Assembly (NCBI GenBank): GCA_964415395.1
Contig: CAYPZU010000064.1
Location: forward strand, 1 to 12,356
Reading direction: 5' to 3'
Length of the DNA: 12,356 nt
Origin: CAYPZU01 sp964415395
Lineage (GTDB): Bacteria > Chlamydiota > Chlamydiia > Chlamydiales > SM23-39
Part shown: positions 1 to 6,211 of the stretch, in pieces
Layout of the letters: each line of letters begins with the position of its first letter
How positions within the stretch are numbered: position 1 is the first letter of the stretch
Notes under the pieces: model-generated
Database searches by the model: none
What the model was told of the DNA's origin: nothing
Seen by the model: the letters and a program-made list of their open reading frames with translations, nothing else
Made by a program: the position numbers and the translations under genes

Positions 1-68
1 AAAGTTTAGCGATGGAGGCGGATCCCAAATTAAGTGGCTGTCCGACGCAGGCAGAACCGATTCTCCAA

Positions 69-2075
69 TCAAGAGCGGTATACAAGCTCGTACTTGAGAA
101 TGTATCCCAGATCGGCGGCGGCGAGGAATTTATCGGTCTCTGAAGGGAGTCCTCTAAGGTCGTCGCAGAAATAAGCGCGTCCGCTATTTTTGACATAAGC
201 CGTGTAATGCCCGCCTCCGACTCCGCCGCTATGATACACTGCGGCCTTCAGGCGATAGACAGCCTTAGACTGGCCGTCTGCTGAAACAGACTCATGGAAC
301 ATCAGCTCCTCAGGAACTTCGATCGCCCCCTGGAGTTTTTGCCTTGTCGGGAGAAAGCGCTTCTGCACAACGGCCAGGAATGGAGGAAAATCACCCGTCC
401 ACTTACGGCGGATTTCTTCTACCGTGCACGGCATCTTATCTGCACAGCCCTTTGCTGCGTAATTCCCGTGAACCTTATATGCATCCGAAACATCAGAGTA
501 ATCCTCATGGAGGAAATTATTCACAACCGCGCCGAATGAAACGCCCTGCAGGATCTTTCCCTGCTCATCAAAAGGAAGCGTTAAAGGAATATGCCAGGCG
601 TTCTCTTCTACTGCCCGAACTGAACTTTCGACCAATTCGACACCGTCTACTTCAGGCTTGATCCTCTTCTCGACCCCGAATGTCCAGGCCCGCTGATCGT
701 AAACCAGCCCCATGAGGTGGCCAAGAGCCGCTTCAGCGTCCTTCTGTCCCATCGGATGATCCATCCTTCGCTCAAAATAGGTCTTTTTAGCCTTGTCAAA
801 GAAAAGAACAGTCTCAGGCGCCATTTGAGGAACGTGCTTCATCAAGGCGATCCTAAACGCATTCATCTCGGTGAAACCAATCGGTTTGCCCTCTTTCGCC
901 AGTTTGATCAGCTGGTCAAGATGAACCAGCAGCTGGTAGCCGGTATCGTTTTTCAGGTCTGCAGGAGAAAACGCTTCCTCCCGAGTCAGTTTGACCAAGC
1001 TTACACGCTCTTCAATCAATGGATCGTCGAAAAAGAAGGCCCAGAGAATCGCCGAAAGGTAGCAAGTGCTTCCCGCATTTCGAATCAATGGCAATCCAGG
1101 CAGTCCGACCGGCGGAGGAGGTAACGCTCTAGAGCCTCTAACTGCCGGTTTTGCCGTTGCAGTTTGTCCGGGTGCATCTTTTTTTCCTACGACAGTAGAA
1201 GCGGGAAGCAGCGCCGTTTGGCTCGCAGGAACAGCTTGCAAGGAAACTCCCTGAGAAGCCGGTTTCTCTTTATTCCCGTCAGGAACAGATACCGGTGCCG
1301 TTTGGCTCGCGGCAGCAGATCTCAAAGGATCTTCCTCAGCGGGAACTAATTCTTTTTTCCCGGCAGGCTGCTGCAGCGCGGTTTGACTCGCAGTAGTTAG
1401 TGTATCTTCCTGAGATGCAGTAACAGCGGGAGAATCCAAAGATGCAGAGGGAGGCGCTATTTCTTTTCCACGGCTGTCTGCAGGCAATTCAGAAGAACCG
1501 GGGTTTTCAAGCGCAGGCGCAGTAAGTGCGGGAGTATCCAGAGGTTGATCTTTGCCGGCCAGGGGTGCGGAGGGTGCTGCGTTTTCTTTTTCACCGCTGT
1601 CTGCAGGCAATTCAGAAGCACCGGGGTTTCCAAGCGTAGACGTGCCTCCCGCCAGGGCAGGGGCCGCCGTATCAGGTTTGACCATTTGCGGAGCTTCTGG
1701 AAGATCGCCGTAAAGCCTTTCGTACTCTTCTCTGCTGCTGACTGAATAAGGGGTATCCACGAAGCCAGACCCTCTTATATGGAAAGCAGGCTTATATTGC
1801 GGCCTAAGAACCAGGCTCGCTGCCCGGGTCGTTTTGGGATCCGCCTTTTTCGGCTCGACTTTCGCAACCACAACAGGATGAACAACTTCCGGCTCATCGC
1901 TTAAAAATCGGTCTTGGGCCCAGAGGGCAAGCCCTCCAGCCATTGCGTAGGGGCCGAATAAGAGGCCGGCTGCCAGGGAACCGGTGAGAATGACGTTTTC
2001 CCGGGTCGCCCACGCAGAAGCCGCTTGTTTAAAAGAACTTAGATAAGAGTTTGTTTTTGTTATTTCAGAAGCCAT
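69..2075 (-). CDS. Membrane-anchored USP-type deubiquitinase, probable secreted effector
   Basis: 668 aa, ATG start. Residues 1-27 are polar and are followed by a hydrophobic segment (about 28-53) that can form one membrane anchor. Residues about 130-322 are low-complexity Pro/Ala/Ser/Thr with internal repeats and end in a PPPP run. The C-terminal domain (about 324-668) reads as a ubiquitin-specific protease (peptidase C19). The Cys box is RNAGSTCYLSAILWAFF, with Cys338 as nucleophile and Asn333 as the oxyanion-hole position. GQKDAEAALGHLMGLV (443-458) resembles the QQDAxEF box, and FPPFLAVVQKRF (563-574) is the usual USP strand before the His box. GGHYTAYVK carries His623, followed by CDD (Asp638/639). 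All catalytic positions appear present. USP enzymes cleave ubiquitin from substrates; bacteria lack ubiquitin, so I infer action on host proteins, perhaps at an inclusion membrane. Known chlamydial ChlaDub1/2 have the same anchor plus Pro-rich plus protease layout but a different (CE-clan) protease. No Shine-Dalgarno is visible before the ATG, and the upstream DNA is AT-rich and palindromic. The family call is strong; secretion and target are inference. Confidence 0.85.
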   Translation of the reverse strand: MASEITKTNSYLSSFKQAASAWATRENVILTGSLAAGLLFGPYAMAGGLALWAQDRFLSDEPEVVHPVVVAKVEPKKADPKTTRAASLVLRPQYKPAFHIRGSGFVDTPYSVSSREEYERLYGDLPEAPQMVKPDTAAPALAGGTSTLGNPGASELPADSGEKENAAPSAPLAGKDQPLDTPALTAPALENPGSSELPADSRGKEIAPPSASLDSPAVTASQEDTLTTASQTALQQPAGKKELVPAEEDPLRSAAASQTAPVSVPDGNKEKPASQGVSLQAVPASQTALLPASTVVGKKDAPGQTATAKPAVRGSRALPPPPVGLPGLPLIRNAGSTCYLSAILWAFFFDDPLIEERVSLVKLTREEAFSPADLKNDTGYQLLVHLDQLIKLAKEGKPIGFTEMNAFRIALMKHVPQMAPETVLFFDKAKKTYFERRMDHPMGQKDAEAALGHLMGLVYDQRAWTFGVEKRIKPEVDGVELVESSVRAVEENAWHIPLTLPFDEQGKILQGVSFGAVVNNFLHEDYSDVSDAYKVHGNYAAKGCADKMPCTVEEIRRKWTGDFPPFLAVVQKRFLPTRQKLQGAIEVPEELMFHESVSADGQSKAVYRLKAAVYHSGGVGGGHYTAYVKNSGRAYFCDDLRGLPSETDKFLAAADLGYILKYELVYRS
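1440..1637 (-). repeat. Duplicated ~26-residue segment in the deubiquitinase linker
   Basis: Two near-identical segments sit in the Pro-rich linker at about 1557-1637 and 1440-1514 (residues ~147-173 and ~188-212). They share NPG(A/S)SELPADS followed by a charged Lys/Glu patch and APPSA-type residues. The DNA copies share about 23 identical bases around ctgtctgcaggcaattcag, which suggests recent tandem duplication. Further along, the motif ASQTA occurs three times (residues ~229, 256 and 284). Confidence 0.75.
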
Positions 2076-2080
2076 AGTGA

Positions 2081-2112
2081 TAATATTATATCAAAAACTA
2101 GATATAATATTA
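2081..2112. promoter_or_regulatory. Perfect 12-bp inverted repeat in the deubiquitinase promoter region
   Basis: The arms taatattatatc (2081-2092) and gatataatatta (2101-2112) are exact reverse complements separated by 8 nt. The nearer arm ends 5 nt before the ATG at 2075. On the minus strand the arm contains a perfect TATAAT (2090 to 2085) with a weak TTAATA 17 nt upstream, so the repeat could hold the -10 box and act as an operator. The distance to the ATG would give an almost leaderless mRNA, consistent with the absent ribosome binding site. The alternative is that AT-rich DNA forms palindromes easily. The regulatory role is inference. Confidence 0.4.
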
Positions 2113-2216
2113 ATTCAAAAACAAAATATAATAACAGAGCAAGTTAGAGACTGTCATTGACTTCATGATAAGATCCGTATGGCAAGATTTTTTGAAAGCT
2201 TAAAATGATATTCTTC

Positions 2217-2250
2217 CCTTCAAAAAGGGACAGGATTTGCAAGATCGCAA
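2217..2250. repeat. Left arm of 34-nt inverted repeat inside the element
   Basis: It matches the reverse complement of 2452-2485 at 33 of 34 positions; the single difference is in the atcttgc/atcgtgc stretch. The core is aaaaagggacaggatttgc. The near-identity of the two arms, about 200 nt apart, argues for a recent or structurally constrained element. Confidence 0.9.
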
Positions 2251-2255
2251 TCCCA

Positions 2256-2280
2256 CCCCAGAAAAGATGCTTTTCAGGGG
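2256..2280. repeat. Short hairpin inside the element
   Basis: CCCC-A-GAAAAG, loop ATG, CTTTTC-A-GGGG: ten pairs with a single A-A mismatch. It follows the left 34-nt arm and has no counterpart on the right side, so it is an extra side branch of the folded element. Confidence 0.7.
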
Positions 2281-2451
2281 CCCCGAGCGGCATGATACGC
2301 AGGATGATGCATTCTTCTCTATGAGAGCAATCAATAGAGGATTGCGATGAGCTGATTCGATAAAACCAGCCCTAGCTTATTGATCACATCGAAGCAACAT
2401 TCTAAAATCGCCTTTGACATCTCACGCTATTTATCTTGCCTATCATGCCGC

Positions 2452-2485
2452 TTGCGATCGTGCAAATCCTGTCCCTTTTTGAAGG
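2452..2485. repeat. Right arm of 34-nt inverted repeat inside the element
   Basis: Partner of 2217-2250. Together with the inner pair (2286-2297 with 2441-2452), which directly adjoins this arm, most of the element can fold into one long branched hairpin if transcribed. Confidence 0.9.
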
Positions 2486-2533
2486 ATCGGCGAATGCGAC
2501 TTCAAAAAATCCTGAACAGTCTCTTAAGTCAAA

Positions 2534-3250
2534 CTATACTTTCATGTTGTGGTAGACGGCGTCTACGTCGTCGAGGTTCTCCAGCCACTCGATGAGGGCG
2601 ATATTGAGGTCGGCGTTCTCGTCGCTCACCTCCACCCACGATTTAGGCACCATCTCAAGCCCCGCCTCTTCGCACTTGCAGCCGGCCGCCTCGACAGCCT
2701 CTTTCACCTTCACGAAGGCTTCGATCGAGGTCGTAATGAGGTAGTTTTCCTCATCGGAGGCAAAATCCTCAGCCCCGTTTTCCGTCGCAAGAAGAAACAG
2801 ATCATCTTCTTTCATCTGGGCCTTTGGAACGCGGATCACTCCCTTCCTGTCGAAGTTGTAGGCGACCGCGCCCGGGGTTGCGACCGTGCCGCCGCACTTG
2901 TTCGTCGCGATCCGGATGTCGGAAGAGATCCGGTTCTTGTTGTCGGTCATGATATCGACGACGATCCCCACGCCGCCGTAGCCATAAAGCTCGTAGGTCA
3001 TCGACACGAAATCCTGCTGGTCCGACGAGGCGGCCTTCTTGATGTTTCTCTCGACGTTGTCGTTCGGGACGTTTCCATCTTTCGCTTTCTGGATCGCCGT
3101 GCGCAGCTTGCTGTTTGTCTTCGGGTCGGGCCCGCCCTGCTTCACCGCGCTGATGATTTCTTTCATGATCCGGCTGAAGATCTTTCCTTTCTTCCTGTCC
3201 GCCCGGTCTTTACGGTGCTTGATGTTCGCCCACTTGCTATGGCCTGCCAT
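2534..3250 (-). CDS. yebC: YebC/PmpR/TACO1-family protein
   Basis: 238 aa, the usual length of the family. The N-terminus MAGHSKWANIKHRK is the YebC signature, followed by the conserved basic stretch and GKIFSR. The central Tyr-Glu-Leu-Tyr-Gly-Tyr-Gly-Gly-Val-Gly block and the acidic C-terminus with AVYHNMKV also fit. Members have been described both as DNA-binding transcriptional regulators and, like mitochondrial TACO1, as ribosome-associated factors that relieve translation stalls; the sequence does not decide between these. The ATG is preceded by AAGGAAA at suitable spacing. The start overlaps the end of the SprT-like gene by 14 bp, making this the last gene of the prfB operon, which puts two translation-linked proteins at its ends. 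It ends 10 bp before the mobile element; no separate terminator is visible there. Confidence 0.95.
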   Translation of the reverse strand: MAGHSKWANIKHRKDRADRKKGKIFSRIMKEIISAVKQGGPDPKTNSKLRTAIQKAKDGNVPNDNVERNIKKAASSDQQDFVSMTYELYGYGGVGIVVDIMTDNKNRISSDIRIATNKCGGTVATPGAVAYNFDRKGVIRVPKAQMKEDDLFLLATENGAEDFASDEENYLITTSIEAFVKVKEAVEAAGCKCEEAGLEMVPKSWVEVSDENADLNIALIEWLENLDDVDAVYHNMKV

Positions 3251-3896
3251 GCGCGCGTTTCCTTTTTTTGAAAAATGTTAAACTCTGTTTTTCCCATTCC
3301 TTCGCCGCGTGGAAATGGAGAAACTCTTTTTCCTTGGCCCGAAACTCTTTCGTATGGACGCGGCAGCGGCCCTGAGAGTCCATGGCAGCGGGGCAAACGG
3401 CATGGAGCGCTTCGTGATAAACGATGAATTCCAGAAAATAGCGGGGCACATGCGGGTTATCGAGAAGCCGGTTGATCCGGATCTGCCGCCGGTGGCTGTC
3501 GTAAACTCCGAATGTGATGAAGCGGAACCGCTTTGTTTTTGCATGGCTCCAGCCTATGCTCAGATCGAGCTCAGGTGGAAAATAGGCGCTTTTGACTTCC
3601 TGGAAAATTTCTTCCAGGTTGTAGACATCGCCCTGAACGGGGAGCGGCTCGGGCGCCGCCTGATTCTGCGAGAAATAGAGATGGGCCATTTTCCGGACGA
3701 TGGCGCGGGCCTCAGGATCTTTTTTGAGCGACATCCGGATCAACGCTTCGAGAACAGGCGACGGGGCGCACTCAAAAAGGCGGTGGAGCCTGAGATAGAG
3801 CTTTCCCCTCTCTTTCCGCGCTGAATAATAGGTCGTCCGGTTCTCATGCCAAACAACGGTGAGAGGATAGGGGCAGAGCGCCTGGAGACGTTCCAT
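3237..3896 (-). CDS. SprT-like zinc metalloprotein
   Basis: 219 aa from the ATG at 3896 (a TTG one codon upstream is also in frame). The C-terminal half reads as a SprT/Spartan-like domain: LEFIVYHEALHAVCP carries the HExxH zinc motif (His161, Glu162, His165), and VHTKEFRAKEKEF supplies a third His about 16 residues later. A strand-rich segment (about 115-145; ITFGVYDSHRRQIRINRLLD) precedes the active site, as in the family. The N-terminal ~100 residues have no fold I recognise. SprT-like proteins are putative metalloproteases; the eukaryotic member cleaves DNA-protein crosslinks, but the bacterial function is poorly defined. The start overlaps the upstream GNAT stop as TGATG, and the end overlaps yebC, so translation is probably coupled. 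It lacks a signal peptide, so I expect it in the cytoplasm. Confidence 0.75.
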   Translation of the reverse strand: MERLQALCPYPLTVVWHENRTTYYSARKERGKLYLRLHRLFECAPSPVLEALIRMSLKKDPEARAIVRKMAHLYFSQNQAAPEPLPVQGDVYNLEEIFQEVKSAYFPPELDLSIGWSHAKTKRFRFITFGVYDSHRRQIRINRLLDNPHVPRYFLEFIVYHEALHAVCPAAMDSQGRCRVHTKEFRAKEKEFLHFHAAKEWEKQSLTFFKKRKRAHGRP

Positions 3897-4390
3897 CAAA
3901 GAGCTTTCTGCATGAGGATTTTGCCGATATAGCGCCCCTGGTCTTTGATGAACCGGGGCTGGAAGCCGTACTGGACAAAGCCGAGCCGCTGGTAAAGATG
4001 GATCGCCGGGTTCCCCTCATACACTTCAAGGTGGAGCAGCTCGAGTTTGAACCGCTCTTTGGCCAGAGCGATCAGCTCTTCCATTAGGCGTGTTCCGACG
4101 CCTTTCCCCCGCACTTTTTCATCGACGATGATCGCAAAGAGGCTCTGATGGGCCAATTTTTTATAGGGCTGCAAATACAGGTTCGCGATTCCGCAGGGAA
4201 CGCCGTCCCAAAGAGCCGTTAGAACGGCGTTGTATTTCGAATAGCTCACCCAGATGCGGGCGGCGTCTTCGATTTCCTTGAGGTCGGCGAGAGGAAATCC
4301 CTCCAGAACGCCCGGCTGCAGCAGCCACTCGATGAGATATTTCTGATCGGATTCTTCGCCGAAGCGGATTTTCAGATGCTTCTCAATCAT
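3896..4390 (-). CDS. GNAT-family N-acetyltransferase (second of tandem pair)
   Basis: 164 aa, a complete single GNAT domain. The acetyl-CoA binding motif A is visible as a hydrophobic strand FAIIVD, then VRGKGVGTRLMEEL (residues ~93-106), fitting the R/QxxGxG/A loop and helix. Motif B, LHLEVYEGNPAIHLYQRLGF, is also present, with the Tyr (LYQRLGF) that usually serves as general acid. The substrate cannot be told from sequence; ribosomal proteins, amino acids or antibiotics are all possible in this fold. It overlaps the preceding GNAT gene by 4 bp (ATGA) and the next gene by 1 bp. The two GNATs resemble each other over their length (shared GFSK/SYSK, PYRK/PYKK, VAH/LAH and IVD positions) and are likely duplicates. 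From memory, C. trachomatis has one acetyltransferase (CT458) at this place. Confidence 0.85.
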   Translation of the reverse strand: MIEKHLKIRFGEESDQKYLIEWLLQPGVLEGFPLADLKEIEDAARIWVSYSKYNAVLTALWDGVPCGIANLYLQPYKKLAHQSLFAIIVDEKVRGKGVGTRLMEELIALAKERFKLELLHLEVYEGNPAIHLYQRLGFVQYGFQPRFIKDQGRYIGKILMQKAL

Positions 4391-4884
4391 GAGAAAAAAT
4401 GCTCCATCAAAATGCGCGCCCTTCCGAGCCCTTCGACCTTCTCGAAATTCTCCTGCCTGGCAAACTGCTGGAACCCGAGCTTCTCAAGAATGGGCTGCAG
4501 AGCGCTCGGTTCAAAAAGCTCCGCATGGACGCTTTCGAGACGGAAGCGGGTCTTGGCCAAGTGAAGCAGGTTCCGAACCATCGATGCGCCGATCCCCTTT
4601 TTCCGGTGTTCCGGATCGACGATCAGGTAGAATGAGCAATGGTGGGCCACCTTCCGGTACGGCATCAGGAAAAGAGTCCCCACCGCGCACGGGGTCTCTC
4701 CCATCGTCGCAGTCAAACTCGCTTTGAATTTCGAAAAACCGATCCAGTTTTTCAAAGCGTCGTCTTTCTCAGCCAGACCGAAGGGGAATGGATCGCATGC
4801 CTCTTCGTTCGGGAGCCACCTTTCGAGAAAAGAAAGATCCTCGGAAACCGTAAACCGGATGTCGAAATCGGGATTAGGGATCAT
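4387..4884 (-). CDS. GNAT-family N-acetyltransferase (first of tandem pair)
   Basis: 165 aa. The strand FYLIVD is followed by the motif A loop HRKKGIGASMVRNL (residues ~93-106). Downstream, VHAELFEPSALQPILEKLGF fits motif B, but the usual asparagine and catalytic tyrosine positions read Pro/Ser and Ile (PILEKLGF where the neighbour has LYQRLGF). Catalysis may therefore differ from its paralogue or be weakened. Its ATG overlaps the prfB stop (ATGA) and its stop overlaps the next GNAT start in the same way, so it depends on prfB transcription and probably on translational coupling. The substrate is unknown. Confidence 0.82.
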   Translation of the reverse strand: MIPNPDFDIRFTVSEDLSFLERWLPNEEACDPFPFGLAEKDDALKNWIGFSKFKASLTATMGETPCAVGTLFLMPYRKVAHHCSFYLIVDPEHRKKGIGASMVRNLLHLAKTRFRLESVHAELFEPSALQPILEKLGFQQFARQENFEKVEGLGRARILMEHFFS

Positions 4885-5973
4885 CCAAATTCCTTTAAAT
4901 AGGCGTTGACGAACACGTCGATCTCTCCATCCATGACCGCTTCAATATTGCCCACCTCGACTTTCGTCCGGGTGTCTTTCGCAAGGGTATAGGGCTGGAA
5001 CACATAATTGCGGATCTGGCTTCCCCAGGCAATTTCTTTTTTCTCTCCGCCCAACGCTGAAATCTTCGCCTGCCTCTCGTTGTATTCTTTTTCGTAGAGC
5101 TTCGACTTGAGCATCTTCATGCACGTCTCTCTGTTCTGGATCTGGCTCCGCTCGCTCTGGCACGAAACGACGATCCCCGTCGGGATGTGGGTCATCCGAA
5201 CCGCTGAGTCGGTCTTGTTGACGTGCTGGCCGCCCGCCCCGCTCGCGCGGTATGTATCCACTTTGACGTCCTCGGAGCGCACTTCAACCTGAACATCGTC
5301 GATGATCGGAGTCACGTCGACAGAACAAAAGCTCGTATGGCGGCGCGCGTTCGAGTCGAACGGCGAAATCCGGACCAGGCGATGGACGCCCCTCTCCGAC
5401 TTGGCGTAGCCGAAAGCGAAAGGCCCGCTGAAGCGGAACGTGATGTTCTTAATTCCGGCAATTTCTCCATCGAGCCGGTCGATCACTTCGACTTTCCACC
5501 CTTTCTTGGTCGCCCACCTCTGGTACATGCGGGAGAGCATCGAAGCCCAATCGCACGATTCGGTTCCACCCGCGCCTGCGTTGATCTCAAGGTAGCAGTC
5601 TTTCGCATCGAGTTCCCCCGAAAGCATTTTCCGCACTTCGAGATCTCCCAGCTTTTTCTCGATGTCTGCGAGCGAATCGAGCAGTTCTTTAACCAGATCC
5701 CCGTCGCCGAGTTCTGCCGCTTCGGGCAAAAGGTCTTTTACATCCTGGAATTTCGATTTCAGCTCGTGGTACGGAACCGTCCAGAGCTTCAGCGCGTTGC
5801 ACGCCTCGATCGTTTTCTGAGCTGCGGCCTGATCATCCCAAAATTGGGGCGCCGCCATTTTTTCTTCTAATTGTCTGACTTCATCTTCTTTGACCCGCAA
5901 GTCAAAGATACCTCCACATTGCGGCGAGTCTTTCTTCAATCGCTTTCAGCTTTTCCTGCGTCTCGAAATTCAT
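4881..5973 (-). CDS. prfB: Peptide chain release factor 2, with programmed +1 frameshift
   Basis: RF2 recognises UGA and UAA and triggers peptide release. The domain 3 motif GAGGQHVNKTDSAVR carries GGQ (about residues 247-249 of the joined protein), and RISPFDSNARRHTSF carries the RF2-specific SPF tripeptide (about 203-205). Translation should start at ATG 5973, preceded by AGGAGA, and run 23 codons (MNFETQEKLKAIEERLAAM...) to an in-frame UGA at 5904-5902. A +1 slip at CUU UGA C then joins Leu23 to Asp and gives 363 aa, close to the E. coli length of 365. A TTG at 5939 would open the downstream frame alone, but that lacks the N-terminal helix and is unlikely. RF2 autoregulates by this slip: low RF2 lets the UGA stall and shift. 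It heads the operon with the GNAT pair, SprT-like gene and yebC. Confidence 0.95.
5901..5915 (-). promoter_or_regulatory. RF2 programmed frameshift site
   Basis: Read on the minus strand: GGAGG (5915-5911), TAT, CTT (5907-5905), TGA (5904-5902), C. This matches the classical site: an internal Shine-Dalgarno three bases before CUU, then a slow UGA followed by C. The ribosome slips from CUU to UUU and resumes at GAC. Confidence 0.95.
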
Positions 5974-6000
5974 CGGATTGTCTCCTGTTTGAATCCTCCA

Positions 6001-6029
6001 TTTTTACTCGAACAGAAGCAAAAAGTCAA
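6001..6029 (-). promoter_or_regulatory. Candidate promoter of the prfB operon
   Basis: Minus strand TTGACT (6029 to 6024), 17-nt spacer, TAAAAA (6006 to 6001). The -35 is good and the -10 weak. It lies about 28 nt before the prfB ATG with the AGGAGA between, which fits a short leader. By reading only. Confidence 0.4.
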
Positions 6030-6087
6030 AATTCAAAAAATTGTTTACACAAATAACAGGACGAATTTATGGCCTGTTTGCTTTTCC

Positions 6088-6115
6088 TTTACATTTATCT
6101 AACCGCTTATATAAT
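6088..6115 (+). promoter_or_regulatory. Candidate sigma70-type promoter of the Ala/Pro-rich gene
   Basis: TTTACA (6088-6093), 16-nt spacer, perfect TATAAT (6110-6115). This predicts a leader of about 90 nt before the ATG at 6212. The AAGGAGG at 6200-6206, 5 nt before the ATG, is an exceptionally strong ribosome binding site and decides this start over the in-frame upstream codons. Confidence 0.6.
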
Positions 6116-6211
6116 TGCCCGGATTCTGAGAACCTGAAAAATTTGCTGAGGTTCGAAAAATTTGAGGCGAGTTCCTCGATATCTCTAGTAAAAACACCCA
6201 AGGAGGTTTCC

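Larger units (their letters stand above)
2147..2523. mobile_element. MITE-like non-autonomous insertion element with TTA target duplication
   Basis: This 377-bp segment carries no credible coding sequence. It begins GAGACTGT (2147-2154) and ends with its complement ACAGTCTC (2516-2523). TTA flanks it directly on both sides (2144-2146 and 2524-2526), which fits a 3-bp target duplication. Internal inverted repeats are nested: gattttttgaa (2186-2196) against 2501-2511, a 34-nt pair at 2217-2250 and 2452-2485 with one mismatch, and agcggcatgata (2286-2297) against 2441-2452. A hairpin occupies 2256-2280. The left side has about 27 nt more than the right before the second arm. GAGACTGT-type ends and a TNA duplication are, from memory, features of IS5-family elements (IS1031-like group), so a transposase supplied in trans is likely. 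It lies 10 bp beyond the yebC stop and upstream of the deubiquitinase. Confidence 0.75.

Noticed and set aside
1..97. Open plus-strand frame from base 2 to a TGA at 95-97 (about 31 codons), possibly the tail of a gene converging on the deubiquitinase.
   Set aside because: Too short to judge, overlaps the deubiquitinase 3' end by 29 bp, and no recognisable protein motif.
2380..2595. 71-codon open frame starting inside the mobile element.
   Set aside because: It runs through the inverted repeat into antisense yebC, and no ribosome binding site or transposase motif is present.
2549..3271. 240-codon open frame on the plus strand.
   Set aside because: Fully antisense to yebC, which has clear family motifs; its product has no recognisable domain.
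5223..5870. 215-codon plus-strand open frame.
   Set aside because: Antisense shadow of prfB in high-GC codons.
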